Shown here piece by piece: positions 14,083 to 22,021 of a DNA stretch of 64,000 bases. The position numbers and the translations under genes are program-made. Under the pieces are notes generated by a model, which was not told the DNA's origin, made no database searches, and saw only the letters and a program-made list of their open reading frames with translations. Each line of letters opens with the position of its first letter. The stretch's first letter is position 1. This DNA comes from Sodalinema lacuna_A. GTDB taxonomy: Bacteria; Cyanobacteriota; Cyanobacteriia; Cyanobacteriales; Geitlerinemataceae. The stretch is taken from the NCBI GenBank assembly GCA_900149785.2, contig FSSI02000021.1, forward strand, positions 1 to 64,000, read 5' to 3'.

Positions 14083-14316
14083 ATGAAGCTTGTTGACAAA
14101 GTTCTTATAACCTGCATTAGTGTCGCTATTCTGGGAGCAGGAGGAGCGATCGCGATGCCGGGGTCCTCTGACGTTGATCCCAACTCAACTGAATCCCAAC
14201 CGTTTGAACAGATTGAGCAACCCCTCGGGGTGAAAGTCGCCGTGACCCTGGGTGGTTTAGGCTTAATAGGATTGGAACTCTGGTGGTTTTTGGGTCAACG
14301 CGACCCCTCAGATTAG
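14083..14316 (+). CDS. Small two-helix membrane protein in copper cluster
   Basis: A 77-aa protein starting MKLVDKVLITCISV. It has an N-terminal hydrophobic helix that may be a signal (residues ~6-24), a short Ser/Glu/Pro-rich loop and a second helix, VKVAVTLGGLGLIGLELWWF, near the C-terminus, then stops. From memory, this second helix resembles the membrane anchor of cyanobacterial cupredoxin-domain proteins, but no cupredoxin domain follows here; it may be an anchor-only relative or a truncated gene. The ATG at 14083 is preferred over an upstream in-frame start because the hydrophobic helix then lies at the N-terminus. It lies between copA and a further membrane gene on the same strand. Function unknown. 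Confidence 0.6.
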   Translation: MKLVDKVLITCISVAILGAGGAIAMPGSSDVDPNSTESQPFEQIEQPLGVKVAVTLGGLGLIGLELWWFLGQRDPSD

Positions 14317-14436
14317 GTTATTGACACGAAACCGCAACGAAACCGGCCAGCCGTGAATCTGAGTCATGCGTCCATTTTCAGCTTGAGGATGCCCAGACTT
14401 TCCCCACTACACCCAATTTCTGGAGGTACAAACGAC

Positions 14437-14823
14437 ATGGCTGCAAGCCACACAAGCATGATTATCAGTGATGCGATGGGGATTTCCCCACGCTTCGCGA
14501 TCGCCGGGAAACCCCAATGGGCGATCGCTCAAGCCTCCACAGAAGCCGATTTTGGCATTTGTGATGAGTCAGATAAAACCGAAGACAGCGAGGAGGAGGC
14601 TGCATCAGAAAGCTGTGCGGTTCCCGAGGCTGGCGAAAGTTCGACTGAAGCCCCAGCCAGTGAGACAGAAGCGTCACAGCCGGCCGATCCCGGTGGGTCA
14701 CAATCGTTATCTTGGGACACAGTCACAACCTTACCGATGGCGATGGTCATTCCCGTGGTCATCGTCATCACCATTCCCGCAGTTTGGCTCATTTTCAAAC
14801 GACGTTCCAATAGCCAGCTTTAA
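14437..14823 (+). CDS. Acidic single-pass membrane protein
   Basis: I do not recognise this 128-aa protein. The ATG at 14437 is chosen because GGAGGT lies 9 bases upstream, although the frame is open further 5'. The N-terminal ~35 residues are mildly hydrophobic; then comes a Glu/Ser/Pro/Ala-rich segment holding two cysteines (ICDES and ESCAV), and a C-terminal helix (about MAMVIPVVIVITIPAVWLIF) followed by KRRSNSQL, which suggests a cytoplasmic tail. Sequence between the two helices could face the periplasm or lumen. It sits between the two-helix protein and the VKOR gene, so a role in copper handling or disulfide formation is plausible by position only. Confidence 0.6.
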   Translation: MAASHTSMIISDAMGISPRFAIAGKPQWAIAQASTEADFGICDESDKTEDSEEEAASESCAVPEAGESSTEAPASETEASQPADPGGSQSLSWDTVTTLPMAMVIPVVIVITIPAVWLIFKRRSNSQL

Positions 14824-14900
14824 GAGTTTCCCGTCGTTTTTAAGTTAGTCGTTGTTAAGTTAGTCGTTTTTAAGTTCTCCGTTTTCATAGGTTTTCATTT

Positions 14901-15809
14901 ATGCGTAAACGCTCTCAACCCTGGATTCAGCGAAAATCACGCTTTATCATCGCCGCGATCGCAGCCTTAGGGGCCGTCATCACAGCCTATCTAGCGATTA
15001 CCGCCTTCGCCGATGTCTCCGCCGCTTGTCCCACTGAAGGCTGCGATAAAGTCCTCTCCAGTCCCTATGCGGTGGTCTTTGGTTTACCTCTGGCCCTGTT
15101 TGGGTTCTTGGCTTATGTGGCTATGGGAGTGTTTGCTGTCGCCCCCTGGCTGATTAACCCAGAGACGAAGAAATCGCAGCGTCGTACTGTAGAGGATTGG
15201 ACTTGGCGATTTCTGCTGATCGGCAGTGTCGCCATGGGGGTATTTAGTGCCTATCTCATGTACATCATGGTGTTTGAGATTCAGTCCTTCTGTCTCTACT
15301 GTGTCGCCTCGGCTATTTGTGCCTTAGCCTTATTAGGGCTGACGCTGGCGGGACAACATTGGGAGGATATTGGGCAAGTCATCTTTACCGGAATTATCGT
15401 CGCCTTTATTACCTTTGTCGGTTCTCTGGCCATCTACTCGCCAATTCATAGCCCGACAGCCGAAACCGAAACCAGTAGTGGTTATGCCATCAGCACCACC
15501 TCAACCCCTGATAGTATTGCCCTGGCTCAACATCTGCGTGAGCGTGGCATCAAGATGTATGGGGCGTTTTGGTGTGATTTCTGTCAACGTCAAAAAGAAT
15601 TGTTTGGCCGGGAAGCCGCTGAGGAACTCGATTACGTCGAATGTGATGAGAATGGGGTTAATCCGAACCCCGCCGCCTGTCAAGCCGCTGGAATTCAGAG
15701 TTATCCCTCTTGGGAGATTGATGGAGAACTTCAGCGGGGACTGATTCCCCTGAATGAATTAGCCGATTTATCGGGATATACCGGTTCCCGTGATTTTCAA
15801 GCGAATTAA
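14901..15809 (+). CDS. VKOR family disulfide oxidase with thioredoxin-like domain
   Basis: An integral membrane enzyme that forms protein disulfides and passes electrons to quinone. The 302 residues begin with a four-helix VKOR domain with the loop cysteine pair CPTEGC and the active CLYC motif, followed by a thioredoxin-like domain with CDFC in MYGAFWCDFCQRQKELFG and the cis-Pro region QSYPSWEI. A VKOR-thioredoxin fusion of this kind from Synechococcus has a known structure. It is 77 bases after the acidic membrane protein and 20 bases before the multicopper oxidase, so co-expression with the copper genes is likely. It could support folding of secreted copper proteins or be a general oxidase placed here by chance. 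Confidence 0.92.
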   Translation: MRKRSQPWIQRKSRFIIAAIAALGAVITAYLAITAFADVSAACPTEGCDKVLSSPYAVVFGLPLALFGFLAYVAMGVFAVAPWLINPETKKSQRRTVEDWTWRFLLIGSVAMGVFSAYLMYIMVFEIQSFCLYCVASAICALALLGLTLAGQHWEDIGQVIFTGIIVAFITFVGSLAIYSPIHSPTAETETSSGYAISTTSTPDSIALAQHLRERGIKMYGAFWCDFCQRQKELFGREAAEELDYVECDENGVNPNPAACQAAGIQSYPSWEIDGELQRGLIPLNELADLSGYTGSRDFQAN

Positions 15810-15829
15810 GTTAGATCAAGCTTTGTTTT

Positions 15830-17350
15830 ATGCGTTATCCTCTGTTATCTCGTCGTCAACTGCTCACACTTATGGCGGGGACGACGGGTGCTGTGCTATT
15901 AACTCAATGTCGCGGACAAGGGCGATCGCCCGTCACAAACACCGAGACAGACACTGTCACAGATACCGAGTTGATGGCCCAAGCGGTGGAAAGGTCCGCC
16001 GATGGCCTGTTGCACGTCCGCTTGGAAGCGGTGGCCAGCCAGTTAAATGTGGCCGGACAGGAAATTCCCATCTTTACCTATAACGGCCAGTTCCCGCCGC
16101 CGCGTTTAGAAGCCTCTCCCGGCGATCGCGTTCGCATTGACTTCCACAATCGCCTAGACGAACCGACCAATCTCCATTTCCACGGATTGCATATTCCCCC
16201 CACGGGAAATGCGGATAATACGTTCTTGGAGGTAGCCCCTGGAGGGAGTCAACGCTATGAGTTTACGATCCCCGAAGACCATCCGGCGGGAACCTTTTTC
16301 TATCATCCTCACCGTCATGGCTGGGTCGCCCATCAGGTGTTAGCGGGACTGGGGGGACTCTTTGTCATCCGAGGCGACCTCGATGAGATTCAGGACGTTA
16401 AACAAGCCACGGAACACTTTGTCATCCTCAAGGATTTTGCCGCCGATTTCCGGGATCTCTCCGGGGGACATATGGCCATGATGGCGGGACGAGAAGGAGA
16501 GTTTGTCACCGTTAATGGGGAGATAAGGCCCAGTTGGAGGGTTCCTAATGGTGAACTCTTGCGGTTGCGGTTTGTTAATACCTCCAACGCCCGCTTTTAT
16601 AATCTTGCCTTAGACGATCGCCCCTTTTATCTCATTGCTACCGATGGCGGGGCGATCGCACAACCGAGGGAACTATCAGAATTATTACTCTCTCCGGGGG
16701 AACGGGCCGATGTCTTGGTTCGCGGTGATGAGGGTACAGCCTCAGTGAACTTAGTCAACCGTCCCTACAGCCGCAGCCGTATGGGCGGTGGGATGATGGG
16801 CAATGGAGGTGGAATGGGCCGCATGGGCCGGGGTCGGATGGGAATGGGCCACATGGGTGGCCGACGGTCTGATGAGGCTGAGGTGTTGGCAACGATTAGC
16901 TATGACGGAGACCCAGTTTCGGGGCGATCGCTGCCCCGTCAATTGCGGCCCGTGGACACCTTACCCGAACCGAGTCAAACCCGCCGGTTTGTCTTTAATC
17001 ATGGTATGGCTCGGGGGCAAGGAATGGTGTTTTTAATCAATGGAAAGACCTTTGACAGCGATCGCACCGATGTGCAAGTGCAACTCGGCCAGGTTGAGGA
17101 TTGGGACATCGTCAATGAGGGAATGTTCGATCACCCGTTCCATCTGCATACCAACCCCTTTCAGGTGATGAGTCGCAATGGTCAACCTGAACGCGATCGG
17201 GCCTGGAAAGATGTGGTGTTAGTCAAAGCCGGGGAGACGGTTCGTATTCGCACTCGCTTCCAGGACTTTCCAGGCCGAACCATGTACCACTGTCATATTC
17301 TCGATCATGAAGATCAAGGCATGATGGGGGTTGTGGAGATGCAGGCCTAG
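15830..17350 (+). CDS. Multicopper oxidase (CotA/CueO-like)
   Basis: A 506-aa secreted oxidase, probably converting Cu(I) to Cu(II) outside the cytoplasm. The N-terminus has a Tat-like signal (SRRQLLTLMAGTTGAVLL), with a cysteine after it (TQC) that might be lipidated. Copper ligands are complete: HFHGLHI, HPHRHGW, HPFHLHTNPF and the type-1 site MYHCHILDHEDQGMM. A Met/Gly/His-rich stretch near residues 310-345 (GGGMMGNGGGMGRMGRGR and on) resembles the Met-rich substrate-binding insert of CueO. It closes the copper cluster, 20 bases after VKOR. Its stop codon overlaps that of the convergent mazG in a shared CTAG. Confidence 0.92.
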   Translation: MRYPLLSRRQLLTLMAGTTGAVLLTQCRGQGRSPVTNTETDTVTDTELMAQAVERSADGLLHVRLEAVASQLNVAGQEIPIFTYNGQFPPPRLEASPGDRVRIDFHNRLDEPTNLHFHGLHIPPTGNADNTFLEVAPGGSQRYEFTIPEDHPAGTFFYHPHRHGWVAHQVLAGLGGLFVIRGDLDEIQDVKQATEHFVILKDFAADFRDLSGGHMAMMAGREGEFVTVNGEIRPSWRVPNGELLRLRFVNTSNARFYNLALDDRPFYLIATDGGAIAQPRELSELLLSPGERADVLVRGDEGTASVNLVNRPYSRSRMGGGMMGNGGGMGRMGRGRMGMGHMGGRRSDEAEVLATISYDGDPVSGRSLPRQLRPVDTLPEPSQTRRFVFNHGMARGQGMVFLINGKTFDSDRTDVQVQLGQVEDWDIVNEGMFDHPFHLHTNPFQVMSRNGQPERDRAWKDVVLVKAGETVRIRTRFQDFPGRTMYHCHILDHEDQGMMGVVEMQA

Positions 17351-18162
17351 GGTTTCATCAGCCGCTGTTTAGCCACTTGCCAGAAGGCTTCGAGTTCCTC
17401 GATGCTATAGTCCGAGAGGGGGCGATCGCAGGCGGCTTCGACTTGGCTAAAGCGGGCTAGGAAGCGATCGTGGGTTCCCTGGAGTGCCGCTTCGGGGTCG
17501 AGGTCATACCAGCGGGCTAAGTTCACCAACACAAAGAGTAAATCTCCGAGTTCCTCCTCTTGGCGTTGGCGACTTTCGTGGGCGATCGCCTCCTGAAATT
17601 CCCCGAGTTCTTCCTGGAATTTTTGCCAAACATCCTCCACCTTATCCCACTCAAATCCGACAGCAGCCGCTTTTTGAGAAATCTTCTGACTGGCTTTTAA
17701 CGGCGGTAGCGTGCGAGCATAACGGGCAAGTTTAGAACTCAGTTGTGTCTCATCTTCTCCCTTTTCTGCCGCTTTAATCGCCTGCCAGGTTTCCCGAACT
17801 TGATCGGGGGTCTTGGCCTCAGCATCGGCAAAGACATGAGGGTGACGACGAATCAATTTTTCGGTGATCCCCTCGGCGACGTCTGTTAGGGAAAAATCCC
17901 CCGCTTCCTGAGCGATTTGGGCCTGTAACACGACCTGAAGTAAGAGGTCCCCGAGTTCCTCAGAAATATGCTCAGAATCTCCGCGACGAATGGCATCGAC
18001 GCTTTCATAGGCTTCTTCGATGATATAGGGGATCAAGCTTTCCGGGGTCTGTTCTAAATCCCAAGGACATCCGCCCTCGGGATCACGGAGTTGGCCTACC
18101 ACCTGAATTAGCTGGTCTAGGGCAGTCAGGGCGTTAGACGATGGGGAGGGGCGATCGCTCAT
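17347..18162 (-). CDS. mazG: Nucleoside triphosphate pyrophosphohydrolase MazG
   Basis: Hydrolyses (d)NTPs to monophosphates and pyrophosphate, cleansing the pool. The 271 residues hold the two tandem MazG domains typical of the family: the first carries GGCPWDLEQTPESL and the metal-binding EEAYE / EELGDLLLQVV, the second EEFGEFQEA-like residues and EEELGDLLFVLVN. Length is normal. It is convergent with the multicopper oxidase, with overlapping stop codons, and divergent from the carotenoid oxygenase across a long intergenic region. Confidence 0.95.
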   Translation of the reverse strand: MSDRPSPSSNALTALDQLIQVVGQLRDPEGGCPWDLEQTPESLIPYIIEEAYESVDAIRRGDSEHISEELGDLLLQVVLQAQIAQEAGDFSLTDVAEGITEKLIRRHPHVFADAEAKTPDQVRETWQAIKAAEKGEDETQLSSKLARYARTLPPLKASQKISQKAAAVGFEWDKVEDVWQKFQEELGEFQEAIAHESRQRQEEELGDLLFVLVNLARWYDLDPEAALQGTHDRFLARFSQVEAACDRPLSDYSIEELEAFWQVAKQRLMKP

Positions 18163-18608
18163 AGGTCGTTGAAAGGCTCGTTGAAAGGCTCGTTGATATT
18201 TTACTGTAACGTTTAGTTAAAACCTCTTGCATCTGCGGGACCCACTTCTTATAGTAGTAATCAGAAGCAAATACAACGCTTCTGAAACAGATAACACACA
18301 GCGCAGTCCACATTAGTTAAAGAGGTAAACACGCTGTTAATTCTAACATCTGTTCAACTCCAACAAACAACGGCATCCGCCCAAGCGACTGAAACTTCCA
18401 CCACCTAGTTGACCCGGAGCAATGCAGCTTCAACCCTTCCTGGGGAGATTGACCTGTTGCATCTCCAAGATGTCTTTAGAAACATGGGGAAATCACTCGT
18501 CCGACTGGTCTGGGTGCCGTTGTTGTTTTGATGGTATTATTTTGATGGTATTGTTTTGATGGTTTTGATAAGCTAGGGACTATCAAGACCTTTAGCCGTT
18601 CATCATTT
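18163..18608. other. Long intergenic region before carotenoid oxygenase
   Basis: About 445 bases with no open frame worth calling. It contains a 6-bp hairpin (ggagat 18444-18449, atctcc 18461-18466) and a 14-base direct repeat, TTTTGATGGTATTR, in about 2.6 copies at 18526-18562. A promoter for the carotenoid oxygenase or a small RNA could lie here, but I cannot identify either. Confidence 0.5.
18526..18562. repeat. 14-bp direct repeat TTTTGATGGTATTR
   Basis: Two full units (18526-18539, 18540-18553) and a partial third precede the carotenoid oxygenase start by about 45 bases. The period of 14 is twice the heptamer period seen elsewhere in the window. Confidence 0.8.
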
Positions 18609-20012
18609 ATGAGTTCAAAACAACCCGCTTGGTCGACTGGTGTGACCCGAGTTGGGCAGGAGTTTGAGTCTACCGCCTTAGACGTTTTATCCGGTCAGGT
18701 TCCCGACACGTTTCAGGGAACCCTCTATCGCAACGGTCCTGCGCGACTCCAGCGGGGCGATCGCCATGTGGGCCATTGGTTTGATGGCGACGGGGCTATT
18801 CTTGCCGTCGAGTTTAATCAGGGCCAAGCTAGAGGTCAATATCGGTTCGTACAAACCGCCGGCTACCAAGCCGAAGCCGAAGCTGGAACCCTTCTCTACG
18901 GAGGTTACGGAACCCAAGCCTCGGGATCTCTCCTCAGCCGCTGGCGGAAACCCCCAAAAAACGCCGCCAATACCTCCGTTTTAGCCCTCGACGATCGCCT
19001 CCTGGCCCTGTGGGAAGGCGGAAAACCCCATGTTCTCGATCTCGATACCCTAGACACCCTGGGATTAGAAGACATCGACGTTCCCACCTACTCAGCCCAT
19101 CCCAAATGGGATCATCACAGCGGCGAGATCTTCAACTTCGGCATCGATTATGGCCGGCAAAACGCCCTAAATCTGTTCGTCTGCGACAGCCAAGGAACCC
19201 TAAAACGCCAGGGCCAGCATCCCCTCGAACAAATCTCCCTGATTCACGACTTTGTTCTCGCCGGAGACTATCTTGTCTTTTTCCTTCCCCCCCTAGAGAT
19301 TCCCCTCTTGCGGATTCTCTTCGGCCTAACCACCATCAACGATGGCTGTCGCTGGGTTCCGAGACGGGGAACTCAAATTCTAATTTTCGACCGTCACAGC
19401 CTCACCCTCGTCAGTCGCGGCGAAGCTGATCCCTGGTTTCAATGGCATTATGGCAACGGATACGTCAATGAAGCCGGTCATATTGTCGTGGATGTGGCGC
19501 GTTACCCCGACTTCACCACCAATCAACGACTCGCCGAAATTGCCAGCGGCCACACCAACACCGCCGCCGAAGCCTATCTCGATCGCCTCATTCTCGACCC
19601 CCAAACCGCTAACATCTTAGCCAGTGAGTGCTTGTGCGATCGCTCCTGTGAATTTCCCACGGTTGCCCCAAATCACGTCGGCCACAACGCTTCAGCCTTC
19701 TATCTGTCCCTACATCGTCCCAACGTCAACACCGCCCAAGACCTCTACGGGGCGATCGGGCGTTACGATGTCGAGCAAGGAACCCTGGAGAGTTTTGACT
19801 TTGGCGACAGTCGTTATCCCACAGAACCCATTTATACCCCCAACGGCGAAGGCGGCGGCTGGCTGCTAACGGTAGTTTATGATGGCAACGGCGATCGCTC
19901 TGAAGTCTGGATCTTCAACGCCGCCCACCTCGACGAACCGGTGTGTCGTCTCGGCTTACCCGAGGTCATTCCCCTCGGCTTTCACGGAACCTTCAGCAAT
20001 ACGTTAAATTAA
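18609..20012 (+). CDS. Carotenoid oxygenase (RPE65/CCD family)
   Basis: An Fe(II) enzyme that cleaves a double bond of carotenoids or apocarotenals with O2. The 467 residues are close to the ~490 of cyanobacterial apocarotenoid oxygenase. The four iron-binding histidines are visible in their usual contexts: AHPKWDHHSGE, LIHDFVLAGDY, WHYGNGY and GFHGTF at the C-terminus; LYRNGPA and HWFDGDGA near the N-terminus are family hallmarks. Whether the substrate is an apocarotenal (retinal-forming) or a full carotenoid cannot be told from sequence. Single gene after a long leader region. Confidence 0.93.
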   Translation: MSSKQPAWSTGVTRVGQEFESTALDVLSGQVPDTFQGTLYRNGPARLQRGDRHVGHWFDGDGAILAVEFNQGQARGQYRFVQTAGYQAEAEAGTLLYGGYGTQASGSLLSRWRKPPKNAANTSVLALDDRLLALWEGGKPHVLDLDTLDTLGLEDIDVPTYSAHPKWDHHSGEIFNFGIDYGRQNALNLFVCDSQGTLKRQGQHPLEQISLIHDFVLAGDYLVFFLPPLEIPLLRILFGLTTINDGCRWVPRRGTQILIFDRHSLTLVSRGEADPWFQWHYGNGYVNEAGHIVVDVARYPDFTTNQRLAEIASGHTNTAAEAYLDRLILDPQTANILASECLCDRSCEFPTVAPNHVGHNASAFYLSLHRPNVNTAQDLYGAIGRYDVEQGTLESFDFGDSRYPTEPIYTPNGEGGGWLLTVVYDGNGDRSEVWIFNAAHLDEPVCRLGLPEVIPLGFHGTFSNTLN

Positions 20013-20090
20013 AAAACGCAGCCAAAAAACATCAAGAGAAGGCACGCCACTTGCGGATTGCCCCCACTATTGCCTGTTACCGATTACTAG

Positions 20091-20143
20091 CTTGCCTCTT
20101 GCCTTCTCCCCCCCTCTTGCCTCTTGCCTCTTGCCTCTTGCCT
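20091..20143. repeat. Heptamer repeat CTTGCCT
   Basis: Two exact units at 20091-20104 and four at 20116-20143 lie in the 140-base gap before the DUF3285 gene, ending 9 bases before its ATG. This is a different heptamer from TGTTCCC but related to the TTTTGCC array at 37498-37588. Confidence 0.9.
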
Positions 20144-20152
20144 TACCTAACC

Positions 20153-20299
20153 ATGACCTCCCCCGAACCTCAACCCAGCTTCGTCAAACTCGCCATGCGG
20201 AATATGGTCCGTAAAGGTGGAAAATCTCTCTATCACTTCTTTTTAACAACCTTTGGACTTCTCGCCTTACTGGTGGGACTCGCCTATCTAACCCACTAA
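20153..20299 (+). CDS. DUF3285 family small membrane protein
   Basis: A 48-aa protein starting MTSPEPQPSFVKLAMRNMVR, with a positively charged middle and one C-terminal helix (about FFLTTFGLLALLVGLAYL). It matches the DUF3285 family, which I know from cyanobacteria and which often lies beside ybeY. The start at 20153 is the family start; a longer frame upstream only translates the CTTGCCT repeat. It ends 7 bases before ybeY. Function unknown. Confidence 0.85.
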   Translation: MTSPEPQPSFVKLAMRNMVRKGGKSLYHFFLTTFGLLALLVGLAYLTH

Positions 20300-20306
20300 A
20301 CCCGTC

Positions 20307-20867
20307 ATGGCCATTCTTCTTGATTTGAGCGTACAACACCATGAGGGACTTGCCCGAGATCATCCCCGAGACTATCTTGATAGTTTAGTCAGCGAGACCC
20401 TGTGGTGCGATCGCCTCCAAGCATGGCTAGCGAATCTTTCTCCCGAGGAAATCCCCCAAGGAAACCATCCACCCTTGGGGTATGAACTCTGCTTGCGGTT
20501 CACCGATGACAGCGAAATTTGTCAGCTAAATCGTCAGTACCGACACAAAGACCAGCCGACAGATGTGTTAGCGTTTGCAGCAATGGAGTCTGAAATACCG
20601 CAGATCGGTGTAGCCTTACCGCTATCTCTCGGGGATATCGTCATCTCCCTAGATACCGCTCAACGACAGGCTCAAACCCTCGGTCATTCATTGGACAGCG
20701 AGTTAACATGGTTAGCGGCCCACGGTTTCCTGCATCTACTGGGATGGGATCACCCCGATGACGAGAGTTTAGCGGCGATGCTTCAGCGTCAGGCCCAGCT
20801 ACTCGCGTGCGTCGAGATAGCTGTTAACCTTGATCTGCCTCGGATTCTCTCCAAGACCCCTTCCTAG
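20307..20867 (+). CDS. ybeY: Endoribonuclease YbeY (rRNA maturation)
   Basis: A zinc metallo-RNase needed for rRNA 3'-end maturation and ribosome quality control. The 186-aa protein holds the metal motif HGFLHLLGWDH and the preceding LNRQYRHKDQPTDVLAF and GDIVIS signatures. It lies in a tight plus-strand run: DUF3285, ybeY, dgkA, trpG. The next gene starts 11 bases after its stop. Confidence 0.95.
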   Translation: MAILLDLSVQHHEGLARDHPRDYLDSLVSETLWCDRLQAWLANLSPEEIPQGNHPPLGYELCLRFTDDSEICQLNRQYRHKDQPTDVLAFAAMESEIPQIGVALPLSLGDIVISLDTAQRQAQTLGHSLDSELTWLAAHGFLHLLGWDHPDDESLAAMLQRQAQLLACVEIAVNLDLPRILSKTPS

Positions 20868-20878
20868 GATTGTGTAGG

Positions 20879-21376
20879 ATGAATCTAAATCTTTTTGAGG
20901 CTATCGCCGAACGTCCCAAGACTCGCTATCCCATGTCCCCCGGTGCGCCGAATCCGACTCCCAAGAATAAGGCCTATGATCGTCAGTTATCCTGGCAAGT
21001 CGCCCAGAGTCTCTGGGCCAGCTTCCGCTATGCGACTCAGGGTATTGGTTATGCGTTCGTCACCCAGCGTAATTTTCGTATCCATGTGTTGATTGGTTCG
21101 ATCGCCCTAGGCTTAGGACTTTCCCTAAATCTCGAAGCCGTCAAAATGGCGGTGATTGCCCTAACCATTGGTTTGGTGTTGGCCCTGGAACTGATTAACA
21201 CCGCCATTGAGTCCGTGGTGGATTTGACGGCACAACAGACCTATCACGACTTAGCCAAAATTGCCAAAGACTGTGCAGCGGGGGCCGTCTTGGTAGGGGC
21301 GATCGCCTCCCTGATTGTCGCCCTATCCCTACTCATTCCCCCCCTCTGGACTCGTCTGTCCTCCCTACTGGGCTAA
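20879..21376 (+). CDS. dgkA: Diacylglycerol kinase family protein
   Basis: A small integral membrane kinase that recycles diacylglycerol or undecaprenol. The 165-aa protein has a ~50-residue soluble N-terminus, then FRYATQGIGYAFVTQRNFRIH and the catalytic signature EXXNTAIE as ELINTAIESVVD, and three helices. The ATG at 20879 is preferred over a TTG at 20870. It is 11 bases after ybeY and 29 before the glutamine amidotransferase gene, an order known in many cyanobacteria. Whether lipid or undecaprenol is the substrate is not resolved. Confidence 0.92.
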   Translation: MNLNLFEAIAERPKTRYPMSPGAPNPTPKNKAYDRQLSWQVAQSLWASFRYATQGIGYAFVTQRNFRIHVLIGSIALGLGLSLNLEAVKMAVIALTIGLVLALELINTAIESVVDLTAQQTYHDLAKIAKDCAAGAVLVGAIASLIVALSLLIPPLWTRLSSLLG

Positions 21377-21405
21377 TCTGATCCTCCTATCTCCCCCTAG
21401 ACTCC

Positions 21406-22011
21406 ATGATCATTGTCATCGACAACTACGACAGTTTCACCTACAACCTGGTTCAATACCTCGGAGAACTCGGACAAACCCTACCTGTCGCTGCCGAGAT
21501 TCAGGTTTACCGTAATGACTGCATCAGCATTGAGCAAATTCGTCAACTCAATCCCGATGGCTTGGTCATTTCGCCAGGGCCGGGTCGTCCTGAAGATGCC
21601 GGGGTGTCGTTGGCGGTGATTAAGGAGTTGGGGCCGACGTTACCCATTTTGGGAGTTTGTCTGGGCCATCAGAGTATGGGCCAGGTCTTTGGCGGTCAGG
21701 TGGTTGCGGCGGATGAACTGATGCACGGGAAAACCTCCCCCATTTACCATAACAATCAGGGGGTATTTGCCGGTTTAGAGAACCCCTTTACCGCAACCCG
21801 CTATCATAGTCTGGTCATTGATCGCGCCACTTGTCCCGAGGTGTTAGAGATTACGGCTTGGGTCGAAGATGGCACGATTATGGGCGTGCAACATCGTGAG
21901 TATCCCCATATTCAAGGGGTACAGTTTCATCCAGAGAGTATTTTGACCGGATCGGGGAAAGCGTTGTTGCATAATTTCTTGGTGAGTCTCAAACAGGCCG
22001 CAACGGTCTAA
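21406..22011 (+). CDS. trpG: Anthranilate/aminodeoxychorismate synthase glutamine amidotransferase
   Basis: Supplies ammonia from glutamine to the chorismate-using partner (TrpE or PabB) for tryptophan or folate synthesis. The 201 residues carry the class I triad: Cys in LGVCLGHQSMGQ and His/Glu in VQFHPESILT. The opening MIIVIDNYDSFTYNLVQY is diagnostic of TrpG/PabA. One such subunit often serves both pathways, and the partner gene is not in the window. It is followed at 10 bases by the MBL-fold gene. Confidence 0.93.
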   Translation: MIIVIDNYDSFTYNLVQYLGELGQTLPVAAEIQVYRNDCISIEQIRQLNPDGLVISPGPGRPEDAGVSLAVIKELGPTLPILGVCLGHQSMGQVFGGQVVAADELMHGKTSPIYHNNQGVFAGLENPFTATRYHSLVIDRATCPEVLEITAWVEDGTIMGVQHREYPHIQGVQFHPESILTGSGKALLHNFLVSLKQAATV

Positions 22012-22021
22012 GTATCACGCT

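Noticed and set aside
18420..18520. A possible small RNA of the Yfr2 type upstream of the carotenoid oxygenase
   Set aside because: There is a GGAGAT/ATCTCC hairpin and agaaacatgggg, but I cannot match the family's conserved core with confidence, so no RNA is called.
19943..20152. A longer N-terminus for the DUF3285 protein
   Set aside because: The extension overlaps the carotenoid oxygenase and translates the CTTGCCT repeat; the family starts at MTSPEPQ.
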